Notes: generated by a model from the letters alone, not told the origin. DNA of 23,675 nucleotides from an uncultured Collinsella sp. (GCA_900544645.1 UQWG01000029.1:1-23675); one strand, 5' to 3'; shown: positions 14,810 to 22,966, numbered from the stretch's first letter. Numbers and translations are program-made.

Positions 14810-15772
14810 CTACTCGTGGATGCGGGTACCGGAGAGGCCGGCCATGGTCTCGGCGGCCTTGTCCAGGGCGCCGATGATGCAGGTGCGGCCCTTGCGGGAG
14901 CGGGCGAACTTGATGGCGGCGCGGACCTTGGGCTCCATGGAACCCTTGCCGAACTGGCCCTCGTCGGCCAGGCGCTCGGCCTCGTCGGCGGTGAGGTCCT
15001 CGAGCTCCTCCTGGTTGGGCTTGCCGAAGTTGATGGCGACATGCTCAACGGCGGTCAGCAGGAACAGAACGTCGGCGTCGCAGTCCTCGGCCAGCAGCTC
15101 GCCGCCCAGGTCCTTGTCGATGACGGCGGGAACGCCCTTGTAGCAGCCCTTGTTCTCGTAGTCGCGGACGACGGGGATGCCGCCGCCACCGCAGGCGATG
15201 ACGATGAACTCGTTGTCGAGCAGGTTGAGGATGGAGTCAGCCTCGACGATCTTCTTGGGATCGGGGGAGGCGACGACGCGACGCCAGCCGCGGCCGGAAT
15301 CCTCGACGAAGACCTTGGAGGGATCCTCGGCCATGAACTCCTTGGCCTGCTCCTCGGTGTAGAAGGGGCCGATCGGCTTGGTCGGGTTCTTGAACGCGGG
15401 ATCGTCGGGATCGCACTCGATCTGGGTGACGACGGTGGCGGCGTGCCAACGCTTATAGCGCTTGTGCATCTCGCGGCCGATGCCCTGCTGCAGGTGATAA
15501 CCAATGTAGCCCTGGGACATGGCGCCGCACTCGGGCAGCGGCATCTCGGGGGTGCCGATGGCGTCGTGGGCGGCGGCGAAGGCGTTCTGGATCATGCCGA
15601 CCTGCGGGCCGTTGCCGTGGGTGATGATGATCTCGTTACCCTGCTCGATGAGACCAAGGAGAGCGTGGGCGGTGTTGCTCACGGCCTCGATCTGCTCGAC
15701 GGGGTTGTTGCCGAGGGCGTTGCCGCCAAGGGCGACGACGATACGATCGGGCTTGCCGTAGGGTTTGGACAT
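14810..15772 (-). CDS. arcC: Carbamate kinase (operon copy)
   Basis: 320 aa, full length for the family. Makes ATP from carbamoyl phosphate and ADP, giving carbamate that breaks down to NH3 and CO2: the energy-yielding last step of the arginine deiminase pathway. Amino acid kinase fold visible: VVALGGNALGN at 12-22, THGNGPQVG at 51-59, VIACGGGGIPV for the second glycine loop, and AVIDKDLGGELLA (K and D of the active site), with LTAVEHVAINFG. Start ATG 15772 has GGAGGCAC upstream; the gene is 10 nt after arcB and last in the operon. Codons are almost entirely C/G-ending, clearly more biased than arcA, arcB and arcD. A second copy at 22019-22981 differs in protein only at residue 5 (Tyr here, Leu there). 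Confidence 0.97.
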   Translation of the reverse strand: MSKPYGKPDRIVVALGGNALGNNPVEQIEAVSNTAHALLGLIEQGNEIIITHGNGPQVGMIQNAFAAAHDAIGTPEMPLPECGAMSQGYIGYHLQQGIGREMHKRYKRWHAATVVTQIECDPDDPAFKNPTKPIGPFYTEEQAKEFMAEDPSKVFVEDSGRGWRRVVASPDPKKIVEADSILNLLDNEFIVIACGGGGIPVVRDYENKGCYKGVPAVIDKDLGGELLAEDCDADVLFLLTAVEHVAINFGKPNQEELEDLTADEAERLADEGQFGKGSMEPKVRAAIKFARSRKGRTCIIGALDKAAETMAGLSGTRIHE

Positions 15773-15782
15773 GCGTGCCTCC

Positions 15783-16790
15783 TTATCGAAGAGTAGCGTA
15801 CATCACGGCTTTAATGGTATGCATGCGGTTCTCTGCCTCTTGGAAAACGCGAGACTTATCGGACTCGAAGACCTCGTCGGTGACCTCCATCTCGGTTACG
15901 CCGAACTTCTCCGCGATTTCCGCTCCGATGGTGGTCTTGGTATCGTGGAAGCTCGGGAGACAATGCATGAAGATAGCGTTGGGGTTTGCCTTCGCCATGA
16001 CCTCCGAGGTTACGCGGTACGGGGAGAGCAGCTTGATACGGCTCTTCCAGAGCTCCTCAGCCTGGCCCATGCCAACCCAGACATCGGTGTAAATAACATC
16101 GGCATCCTTTACGCCTTCATCGATGTTGTCAGTAAGCTGAATGGTGCAGCCATTTTCCTCGGCGATCTTCTGGCAAGTCTCAAGCAGCTCGGGATCAAAG
16201 TGGGTAGCGCCCTCAACGTCGCCTTTCGGCCCACAAGAGCAGAAGTTGATGCCGAGCTTGGCGCAGATCACCATGAGGGAATCGCTTACATTGCCCTGCT
16301 CCTTGCCGAGATAGGTCAGCTTGAGGCCACGCGTGTCACCGAATTCCTCGCGCATCGTAAGGATATCCGCCAAAGCCTGGGTCGGGTGATACTCATTGGT
16401 GAGACCATTCCACACGGGAACGCCGGCTTTATCGGCAAGCTCCTCAACAATGGACTGGTCAGAGCCACGGTACTCGATACCGTCGTACATGCGACCAAGC
16501 ACGCGGGCGGTATCCTCAATGGACTCCTTTTTGCCCATCTGCGACGAACCGGGATCAAGGTAGGTTACACCTAAGCCAAGATCCATGCCGCCCACCTCGA
16601 AAGCGCAGCGCGTACGCGTCGAAGTCTTTTCAAACAGCAGAACGATGTTCTTGCCCTCAAGATAACGATGGGGGGCGCCCATGCGCTTGAGATTCTTAAA
16701 GTCCTTCGAAAGCTCGAGCATATACTCGATCTCCTCGGTAGTGAAATCGAGCAGGGTCAGAAAACTACGACCAGAAAGATTCAGTGCCAT
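15783..16790 (-). CDS. arcB: Ornithine carbamoyltransferase (catabolic)
   Basis: 335 aa. Phosphorolyses citrulline to ornithine and carbamoyl phosphate in the arginine deiminase pathway. Carbamoyl-phosphate motif STRTR at 57-61 (FEKTSTRTRCAFEVGG), HPTQ at 135-138, DVWVGMGQ at 236-243, and catalytic HCLP at 276-279. The family's usual DGRNNV segment reads GKEQGNVSD. Start ATG 16790 has AAAGGAA upstream. It lies 89 nt after arcA, with a GC-rich hairpin in the gap (16830-16861), and 10 nt before arcC. Catabolic direction is inferred from operon context. Confidence 0.97.
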   Translation of the reverse strand: MALNLSGRSFLTLLDFTTEEIEYMLELSKDFKNLKRMGAPHRYLEGKNIVLLFEKTSTRTRCAFEVGGMDLGLGVTYLDPGSSQMGKKESIEDTARVLGRMYDGIEYRGSDQSIVEELADKAGVPVWNGLTNEYHPTQALADILTMREEFGDTRGLKLTYLGKEQGNVSDSLMVICAKLGINFCSCGPKGDVEGATHFDPELLETCQKIAEENGCTIQLTDNIDEGVKDADVIYTDVWVGMGQAEELWKSRIKLLSPYRVTSEVMAKANPNAIFMHCLPSFHDTKTTIGAEIAEKFGVTEMEVTDEVFESDKSRVFQEAENRMHTIKAVMYATLR

Positions 16791-16829
16791 GGTGGGTTCC
16801 TTTCATTATTAACCTAATTGATTGATGAG

Positions 16830-16861
16830 TGCGCGGCGCGCGAAGAACGCGCATCCGCGCA
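16830..16861 (-). other. Intercistronic hairpin between arcA and arcB
   Basis: TGCGCGG (16830-16836) pairs with CCGCGCA (16855-16861) with an inner CG-rich stem and no T tract. A likely message-stabilising or processing element between arcA and arcB; not a terminator. Confidence 0.5.
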
Positions 16862-16879
16862 TCTCGGACCAGAACGGAA

Positions 16880-18124
16880 TTAAATCTCTTCGCGCCAGAA
16901 CGGCATGGTCATGCAGCGCGGGCCACCACGACCACGAGACAGCTCTTCGGAAGGAGCAACCAGCAGCTCAACGCCCGCCTTATAAAGCGCATCATTGGTA
17001 ACAACGTTGCGCTCATAGACGCACACCTTACCCGGCGCAACAGCAAGCGTGTTGGAACCATCGTTCCACTGCTCACGGGATGCCTCGATCGGATCGCCGG
17101 CACCGCATTCGATCATCGTGATATGGTCGATACCGGTTGCCATTTCAAGAATCTGCTGAATCGTTCCCTCGATCTCCTCGATAAAGACCTCGCCATCCGA
17201 ATCGCCCTTGGTGAGTCGATAGGCACGAAGCGTCTCGTAGATACCGGGGTAGACGGTAAACTTATCGTAATCAACCTGAGTACAAACCGTATCAAGATGC
17301 ATATAGGCATAGCCGTGGGGGATCTTGATGGCAAATACCTGCTCGATCCCGGACTCTCCCGTACCCCAGAACAGATTCTTGGCAAGCTGGTCGATGGCTG
17401 CGGTCTGGGTACGCTCGGAAATACCGATTGCAAGCGTGGTGGCGTTAATGTTCAGAACGTCACCGCCTTCGATATGCCAATCGCTATTGTGGTCGTACCA
17501 AAGCGGAGCCCCAGCATAATCAGGATGGTGGCGCATGATCGTCTCATAGAATACGACCTCACGGTTGCGCTGATGCCAGTACATGCGGTTCATCATCGCG
17601 CCCTTGCCGACCACAGCGATCGGATCACGCGAGAAGTAGGAGGCGGGCATCGGGAACAAGACCATTTCGTCGGGCTTCAGCTCGTCGCTATCCATGCTCG
17701 CAAGGGAACCGCTCACATGCGGAATCTCGAGATCGCGTACGTAGAGGCCGCCCATAGCGGTAAGAACAAACTCTTTGTTGTCCTTGATGGAGTCGAGCTT
17801 CTCCACGACTGCCTGACGAAGCGCCAGGTTCTCGATCTTGGCCTCGGGAACGAACTTGCTCATAAACTCGGCACGAGAACCCTCAACCTGATCGAAAGTC
17901 TCGGCAAGCAAGTCCTCCATATAAACAACCTCGGCGCCAGCACCGCGAAGAAGATTAGTAAACTCGTCATGCTCTCGCTGGGCATACTCGAGATAAAACG
18001 CGTCATGAATCCAGGCGCGCTCAAAATCCTCCGCCTTCATGTTTACCAGGTCCAAGCCCGGTCGGTGCACGCATACCTTCTTGAGGGCACCAATTTCGCT
18101 ATGAACGTTCAGACCTTTGCTCAT
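16880..18124 (-). CDS. arcA: Arginine deiminase
   Basis: 414 aa. Hydrolyses arginine to citrulline and ammonia, first step of the pathway. Guanidine-modifying enzyme fold with all catalytic residues: D167 in FSRDP, H217-x-E219 in HIEGGD, R238 in GISERTQ, H276-x-D278 in MHLDT, nucleophile C404 in RGRGGPRCM, with R399 at the position of the substrate-binding Arg401 of the Pseudomonas enzyme. One difference: PMPASYFSRD has Ala where many deiminases have Asn (PMPNLYFTRD). The second of two adjacent ATGs is preferred (AAGGA six nt before); 18127 is possible. It lies 67 nt after arcD and 89 nt before arcB. A divergent paralog is at 19925-21172. Confidence 0.96.
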   Translation of the reverse strand: MSKGLNVHSEIGALKKVCVHRPGLDLVNMKAEDFERAWIHDAFYLEYAQREHDEFTNLLRGAGAEVVYMEDLLAETFDQVEGSRAEFMSKFVPEAKIENLALRQAVVEKLDSIKDNKEFVLTAMGGLYVRDLEIPHVSGSLASMDSDELKPDEMVLFPMPASYFSRDPIAVVGKGAMMNRMYWHQRNREVVFYETIMRHHPDYAGAPLWYDHNSDWHIEGGDVLNINATTLAIGISERTQTAAIDQLAKNLFWGTGESGIEQVFAIKIPHGYAYMHLDTVCTQVDYDKFTVYPGIYETLRAYRLTKGDSDGEVFIEEIEGTIQQILEMATGIDHITMIECGAGDPIEASREQWNDGSNTLAVAPGKVCVYERNVVTNDALYKAGVELLVAPSEELSRGRGGPRCMTMPFWREEI

Positions 18125-18191
18125 CATCGTTCCTTTCTGGATTAGAGCTCAATTGTTATTGCAATGGCTTACAAAGTTGTCGTTTCGTTTG

Positions 18192-19628
18192 CTAGACAAT
18201 CGGAAGCAGACCGGATACCGCGGTAAATACGAGACAGACCGCACTGACCACAAGGAAGAACTTCCAGGAAACTCGCCACCACTGGCCAAGAGAGATCTTG
18301 CAAACACCAAGACCGGCGACAAGCATTGCGCTGGTGGGGGAAATCAGCGACATCGCTGCAGATCCCATCGAAAGGCCAGTAACCGCAGCTTCTGGATTTA
18401 GCCCCATGAGCTCAACCAGAGGCCCAAAGATGGGGATGGTGAGCGCCGCGATGCCCGAAGAGCTGGGAACCAGAATCGAAAGCAAGTTGTCAACGACATA
18501 CAAAATGCTGGTAAAGAGAACAGGGGAGATTCCGGCAAGGCCAGTCGCAAGAGCGTTTAGGACCGTATCGATAATCAAGCCATCGTTGGCGATAACCAAA
18601 ATGCCTCGAGCAAGACCGACCACGACCGCAGAGAAAACAAAGTCGCCCAAACCCTTAACAAACTCTGTAGCAATCTCCTTCTCGCTCATGCCCGATACGA
18701 TGCCAGACAGAAGCGCCATAGCCATAAAGACTGCAGAGATCTCGTTCATATACCAGCCCTGGGTGACAAGACCCCAGACAATGGCGACGATTCCAAGCAC
18801 GAATACGATGATTACGGCCTTCTGGCGCCCGGTGAAATCGGCTTCGAGCAGCTCGTCATTTGATGCATGCTCTTTGCGCTTCTCGATATCATCAGCGTAA
18901 GCAATCGAGGACTCGGGATTCTTCTTCACCCTTCGAGCGTACAACACGACCCAGGCAATAGCGATGGCGGTCAGCACAACAAGGGCAACAACGCGAAGCC
19001 AGAGCTGGGGATTACCCTGGATATTCAGAATTCCCTGAGCAATCAAAACATTGAAGGGGTTGACCGTCGATGCGATATAGCCAATACGGGCGCCAACGAA
19101 CACGATCATAAAGGCCGTAATGGAGTCATATCCCATAGCCATAACAATCGGCAGCAAGATGGCAAAAAATGGAAGGGTCTCCTCCGCCATGCCGAACGTG
19201 CTACCGCCCAGCGCAAAAACCGCCATCAAAATCGGAATAATCAGGATGTCTTTACTCTTGAACTTCTTAACGATGCGCGCCACGCCGCTGGTGATAGCTC
19301 CAGTGGCAGTAATGACCTGAAAGGATCCGCCGACAATCAGAATAAAGGCAACGACCTCAACTGCCTGCTGAATTCCCACCGCAGGAGCCTCGAGCACATC
19401 GAACAGGCCTTGCTTCAGGTCAACCTCAGCGCCGTCTTCGTCCGCATAAACCTTTTCAACGGACTCATATGTTCCAGCAACAGTGACCTCGCGTCCGTTG
19501 AGCTCCTGCCTCTCAAACGAGCCGGAGGGAACGATCCACGTAAGAGCTGCGGTCAACACCATGAGAATGAAGATAATGGTGTAGACGTGCGGAATTCGTA
19601 GCCCACGTTTCTTTTGCACTTCGGCCAT
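18192..19628 (-). CDS. arcD: YfcC-family carrier, probable arginine/ornithine antiporter
   Basis: 478 aa, 11-13 membrane helices. Belongs to the DcuC/YfcC superfamily (C4-dicarboxylate anaerobic carrier fold): RIPHVYTIIFILMVLTAALTW at the start, FALGGSTFGMAEETLPF around 165-180, NPFNVLIAQG, and LVPSSSGIAALTIPIFGPL and SPTSAMLVAGL near the end. Members in arc operons of streptococci and others exchange arginine for ornithine, so this role is inferred from position at the head of arcDABC. An extracytoplasmic acidic loop lies after helix 1 (about 35-75). Start ATG 19628 has AAAGGAGGC upstream. Promoter lies in the divergent region 19629-19924. Confidence 0.88.
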   Translation of the reverse strand: MAEVQKKRGLRIPHVYTIIFILMVLTAALTWIVPSGSFERQELNGREVTVAGTYESVEKVYADEDGAEVDLKQGLFDVLEAPAVGIQQAVEVVAFILIVGGSFQVITATGAITSGVARIVKKFKSKDILIIPILMAVFALGGSTFGMAEETLPFFAILLPIVMAMGYDSITAFMIVFVGARIGYIASTVNPFNVLIAQGILNIQGNPQLWLRVVALVVLTAIAIAWVVLYARRVKKNPESSIAYADDIEKRKEHASNDELLEADFTGRQKAVIIVFVLGIVAIVWGLVTQGWYMNEISAVFMAMALLSGIVSGMSEKEIATEFVKGLGDFVFSAVVVGLARGILVIANDGLIIDTVLNALATGLAGISPVLFTSILYVVDNLLSILVPSSSGIAALTIPIFGPLVELMGLNPEAAVTGLSMGSAAMSLISPTSAMLVAGLGVCKISLGQWWRVSWKFFLVVSAVCLVFTAVSGLLPIV

Positions 19629-19702
19629 TATGCCTCCTTTAGTTTGCAGGTTTTCGATACGAGCTTTTCGCCGGCAACCTTATTATTCGGTTTTCACGCC
19701 AG

Positions 19703-19731
19703 TTGACATTAGATATTTATGCGAATGGATA
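19703..19731 (+). promoter_or_regulatory. Candidate promoter with perfect -35 TTGACA
   Basis: Plus-strand TTGACA (19703-19708) with a weak -10-like TGGATA 17 bp downstream (19726-19731); it could drive the deiminase-like gene with a leader of about 190 nt. A second TTGACA lies at 19886-19891, but only a poor TAAAGC follows at 17 bp, just before the start codon. Confidence 0.35.
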
Positions 19732-19740
19732 GTATTAAAA

Positions 19741-19839
19741 GGTAGACGGGCTTTAGTTGATATATAAGCTCAATTATCGAACTAAATTGATATTTTTTAT
19801 CAATTGGTGACTTTCAATCAAGAGCTTAAGCCGTCTACC
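19741..19839. promoter_or_regulatory. Nested inverted repeats between divergent arcD and deiminase-like gene
   Basis: Outer arms: GGTAGACGG (19741-19749) faces CCGTCTACC (19831-19839), extending imperfectly inward. Inside, two 17-bp sites TTGA-N9-TCAA lie at 19757-19773 and 19787-19803, starts 30 bp apart (about three helical turns); the second is within an AATTGATA/TATCAATT palindrome (19785-19805). The segment is AT-rich and lies between the two divergent start codons, as expected for operators shared by both units. It is not a clear ArgR box or FNR box (TTGAT-N4-ATCAA). Confidence 0.6.
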
Positions 19840-19924
19840 GATACCCACAACATACTCACTTAAACTTCTCCCAGCAGAACGATAATTGACATCAGTCATC
19901 ATCCGAATTAAAGCGAGCGTTCTA

Positions 19925-21172
19925 ATGCCAATTCATGTCACCAGCGAAATCGGTAAGCTTAAACAGGCCCTTTTATATCGACCCGGTATCGAAACCCAAA
20001 ACTATCCCGAAGGCCATTTTGGCCAAGTTTTTAGCCTAAGACCATCGAGCAGCCTATTTGACTTGGATAGAGCCCTAGCTGAGTGTGATGCCTATACCTC
20101 AGTGCTCGAGCATGAAGGCGTAGAGGTTCTGTATCTCGACCAACTTCTTATAGAAGCGCTTGACTCATGCCCCGAAGCTCGAGCATCTTTTGTCGATTCC
20201 TTTGTCGATGAATGCGGCGCGATTGGCGCCGAGTTGCAGCAAGCAGTCCGCGAGCATCTTGAACACACCCGATCGGCGCAGGAGCTCGTCTCGGCATCGA
20301 TTGGCGGCATCCGCCACGGGCAAGTTACATACTGCTTCGACGGCGGGGACAGACTCGCCGAATTAACCGGCGAGGCCTATGCCCCTGACGAGCTGCTCGT
20401 AAGTCCATTAAACACCATGTGGTTCGTGCGCGACCCGGTAAGCACCATCGGCTCCGGCATCTCCTTCAACCACATGTATTGGCCCGAGCGCAATCGCGAA
20501 GTAGCGCTCTACCAAACGATTTTTAAATACCATCCCAATTTCAAGGACACGCCCTCGTTTTATCGTCACGATTCGACCTTCCATATTGAAGGGGGCGATA
20601 TCATCAATCTTGATGCTCATAATGTCGCAGTCGGCATCTCTCAGAGAACCGAATCTGCAGCCATCGATATGCTCGCTCGTACCCTCCTGTGGAATCCCGA
20701 CTCGAGCATCGACGCCGTATGGGCAATTGAGGTACCCGAGCGGAGCCTGTGTATCCATCTTGATACGTACCTAAGCCGGGTCGACTACGATACTTTTGTT
20801 GTCGACCCCCAGCTACTCGCGGAATCTCGCTCTTATCAGATTACGCGAAATCGAGCAGAGAATCTCTGCCAGATTCACGCCGTCGAAAAAGGAGTCAAGG
20901 AAGCACTGGCCGCCGCGCTCGGCATACCCGAGCTTCGCTTTATTCCCTGCGGTGGATCTAATCCCAATTTGGCAGAAAAAGAGTGCACGAATAACGCAGC
21001 CAGCGTGCTGTGCCTCCGACCGGGCAAAGTCTGTGTCTATGAAGAGAATCAAGCGACGAACGCTGCTCTTGAACAGGCCGGAATCGATCTTGTCCCCATT
21101 TCCATACACGAGCTGACGAACGGCTTTGGCGGGCCTAACTGTTTGTGCTTGCCACTTAGGCGTGATGAATAA
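19925..21172 (+). CDS. Divergent arginine deiminase-like protein (guanidine-modifying enzyme family)
   Basis: 415 aa, collinear with ArcA. Catalytic residues are kept: D170 in FVRDP, H220-x-E222 in HIEGGD, R241 in GISQRTE, H278-x-D280 in IHLDT, C406 in GPNCLCLP. The substrate loop differs: NGFGGPNC replaces RGRGGPRC, so the residue at the Arg401 position (binds/gates substrate in Pseudomonas deiminase) is Phe401, and the neighbouring Arg and the residue before Cys are Asn. The N-terminal region 25-55 has also diverged. It may use another guanidine or ureido substrate or be regulatory. ATG 19925 fits the family N-terminus (IHVTSEIGKLKQ); the ribosome binding site is weak. Transcribed away from arcDABC and overlaps the next gene by 8 nt. 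Confidence 0.88.
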   Translation: MPIHVTSEIGKLKQALLYRPGIETQNYPEGHFGQVFSLRPSSSLFDLDRALAECDAYTSVLEHEGVEVLYLDQLLIEALDSCPEARASFVDSFVDECGAIGAELQQAVREHLEHTRSAQELVSASIGGIRHGQVTYCFDGGDRLAELTGEAYAPDELLVSPLNTMWFVRDPVSTIGSGISFNHMYWPERNREVALYQTIFKYHPNFKDTPSFYRHDSTFHIEGGDIINLDAHNVAVGISQRTESAAIDMLARTLLWNPDSSIDAVWAIEVPERSLCIHLDTYLSRVDYDTFVVDPQLLAESRSYQITRNRAENLCQIHAVEKGVKEALAAALGIPELRFIPCGGSNPNLAEKECTNNAASVLCLRPGKVCVYEENQATNAALEQAGIDLVPISIHELTNGFGGPNCLCLPLRRDE

Positions 21173-21821
21173 CATGGCCCAAGGGGATAACATTAAATGC
21201 CTTAGAACTCGCGAAGGCTTGACGCAGCAGCAATTTGCCGACATGCTCGGCGTTACCAAAGAAACGGTATGTCGTTGGGAACGTGGACACACCGCCGTCA
21301 AGGTGTCAACTCTCGATAAGCTGACCGAGCTTTTTGATGTAACGTTTGATGAGCTCGCCGCAAGTAATAGCGGCCTTGCTTCTGCCGGCCTAAGCTCGCG
21401 GCCTGAGAAAAGCCCGACCGTGGTCCAAAACGAAGAATGCGGGATCTATAAAATCGTACGCTGCAACGGTGGCTTTAGCCTTAAGAAAAGCGGGCATACC
21501 TTCGTTCCAGGACCCGTTCTCGAAAGGCACCCGGGAGGCTTTCTAGTTCAGATGAACAACAGCAGCATGTCACGCTGCTATCCGCAAAGCTGCGTTCTGC
21601 TGGTCGATCCTGTCGCTAAACCGTGGAACGGATGCACCGTCGTTGCCATGGTAGACGCATCAGCCATAGTTATTCGGCGATATGAAATCCGAGGGAACAC
21701 GATTGCACTGTCAACGTATTCCTATTTGACAGAAGAACCCAACATCACTCTGGACAGGCATCGCCTTCGTGTCTTAGGTGTCGTCGTTTGGTTTCAGGCA
21801 ACTCACGATCTGACGTACTAG
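21165..21821 (+). CDS. XRE-family regulator with LexA/S24-like C-terminal domain lacking the catalytic lysine
   Basis: 218 aa. Residues 8-66 are a Cro/C1-type helix-turn-helix (IKCLRTREGLTQQQFADMLG, VTKETVCRWERG). After a linker, 110-215 resembles the S24 domain of LexA and phage repressors: FLVQMNNSSM with S134 at the nucleophile position (usually GDSM), VLLVDP at 144-149, VVAMVDASAIVIRRY at 159-173. Where LexA has the general-base Lys (V-K-R) this protein has Arg171, so self-cleavage is unlikely; the fold may serve dimerisation or ligand binding. Start 21165 overlaps the deiminase-like stop by 8 nt with AGG upstream; ATG 21174 is an alternative. Linked with the deiminase-like gene and facing the arc operon, it is the best local candidate for an arc regulator (inference). 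Confidence 0.82.
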   Translation: MNNMAQGDNIKCLRTREGLTQQQFADMLGVTKETVCRWERGHTAVKVSTLDKLTELFDVTFDELAASNSGLASAGLSSRPEKSPTVVQNEECGIYKIVRCNGGFSLKKSGHTFVPGPVLERHPGGFLVQMNNSSMSRCYPQSCVLLVDPVAKPWNGCTVVAMVDASAIVIRRYEIRGNTIALSTYSYLTEEPNITLDRHRLRVLGVVVWFQATHDLTY

Positions 21822-21920
21822 CCTCTTAGTCGTAAATCCCCAGGTGCCGTGCTTGCCCACGGCAAGAGCGTCCCCTTTGGCTAGTCATTTAAGAACGTCC
21901 CCAATGACCAGGTGAACAGC
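21822..21920. other. Short intergenic region after the S24-like regulator gene
   Basis: Holds a perfect 7-bp hairpin TGCCGTG/CACGGCA (21845-21864) without T tract, then the left boundary of repeat copy 2 at 21881. No terminator for the plus-strand operon is obvious before the convergent arcC copy 2. Confidence 0.4.
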
Positions 21921-22966
21921 AAAAGCCCCGCAGTCGGAGCGGACCGCGGGGCTCATGAAGAGAGGCTAGTTTGTGGGCGCTTTGCCTGGCGCCCACGGGA
22001 GAGGCAACGGAGTAGGGGCTACTCGTGGATGCGGGTACCGGAGAGGCCGGCCATGGTCTCGGCGGCCTTGTCCAGGGCGCCGATGATGCAGGTGCGGCCC
22101 TTGCGGGAGCGGGCGAACTTGATGGCGGCGCGGACCTTGGGCTCCATGGAACCCTTGCCGAACTGGCCCTCGTCGGCCAGGCGCTCGGCCTCGTCGGCGG
22201 TGAGGTCCTCGAGCTCCTCCTGGTTGGGCTTGCCGAAGTTGATGGCGACATGCTCAACGGCGGTCAGCAGGAACAGAACGTCGGCGTCGCAGTCCTCGGC
22301 CAGCAGCTCGCCGCCCAGGTCCTTGTCGATGACGGCGGGAACGCCCTTGTAGCAGCCCTTGTTCTCGTAGTCGCGGACGACGGGGATGCCGCCGCCACCG
22401 CAGGCGATGACGATGAACTCGTTGTCGAGCAGGTTGAGGATGGAGTCAGCCTCGACGATCTTCTTGGGATCGGGGGAGGCGACGACGCGACGCCAGCCGC
22501 GGCCGGAATCCTCGACGAAGACCTTGGAGGGATCCTCGGCCATGAACTCCTTGGCCTGCTCCTCGGTGTAGAAGGGGCCGATCGGCTTGGTCGGGTTCTT
22601 GAACGCGGGATCGTCGGGATCGCACTCGATCTGGGTGACGACGGTGGCGGCGTGCCAACGCTTATAGCGCTTGTGCATCTCGCGGCCGATGCCCTGCTGC
22701 AGGTGATAACCAATGTAGCCCTGGGACATGGCGCCGCACTCGGGCAGCGGCATCTCGGGGGTGCCGATGGCGTCGTGGGCGGCGGCGAAGGCGTTCTGGA
22801 TCATGCCGACCTGCGGGCCGTTGCCGTGGGTGATGATGATCTCGTTACCCTGCTCGATGAGACCAAGGAGAGCGTGGGCGGTGTTGCTCACGGCCTCGAT
22901 CTGCTCGACGGGGTTGTTGCCGAGGGCGTTGCCGCCGAGGGCGACGACAATACGATCGGGCTTGCC
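21881..22966. repeat. 1,086-bp direct repeat, copy 2 (covers most of second arcC)
   Basis: Second copy of 14672-15757, gap-free. All seven differences in the 3' non-coding part are A/T in copy 1 and G/C in copy 2. The coding part from the stop codon (22019) to 22936 is identical. It includes the CTAGTCATT inverted repeat (21881-21911, one changed base). Confidence 0.97.
21921..21953 (-). terminator. Terminator of the second arcC copy
   Basis: Same hairpin as at 14712-14744, on the minus strand, with one change that turns a Watson-Crick pair into a G-U pair, followed by TTTT. Confidence 0.9.

Larger units (their letters stand above)
14672..15757. repeat. 1,086-bp direct repeat, copy 1 (covers most of arcC)
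   Basis: Aligns without gaps to 21881-22966 (constant offset 7,209). There are 7 differences in 14672-14809, none in 14810-15727, and 2 in 15728-15757; beyond 15757 the sequences diverge. It begins at the stop codon of the C39-like gene and ends within the first codons of arcC. Confidence 0.97.

Noticed and set aside
14810..15796. Long plus-strand open frames opposite both arcC genes (also 22025-23020)
   Set aside because: They encode Gly/Leu/Val/Asp-rich low-complexity sequence produced by the strongly biased third positions of arcC on the other strand; no ribosome binding sites or family motifs.
19787..19803. FNR/CRP-type binding site
   Set aside because: FNR sites are TTGAT-N4-ATCAA; here the gap between the half-sites is 7 nt, and no Crp/Fnr regulator is encoded nearby.
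21165..21821. Autocleaving LexA-type SOS repressor
   Set aside because: The lysine needed for self-cleavage is replaced by Arg171 and the GDSM motif is degenerate; its linkage is to arginine metabolism, not to DNA repair genes.
14672..22966. Composite transposon flanked by the two arcC repeats
   Set aside because: The repeats are direct copies of a metabolic gene, no transposase is encoded within or beside them, and no insertion-sequence ends were seen.
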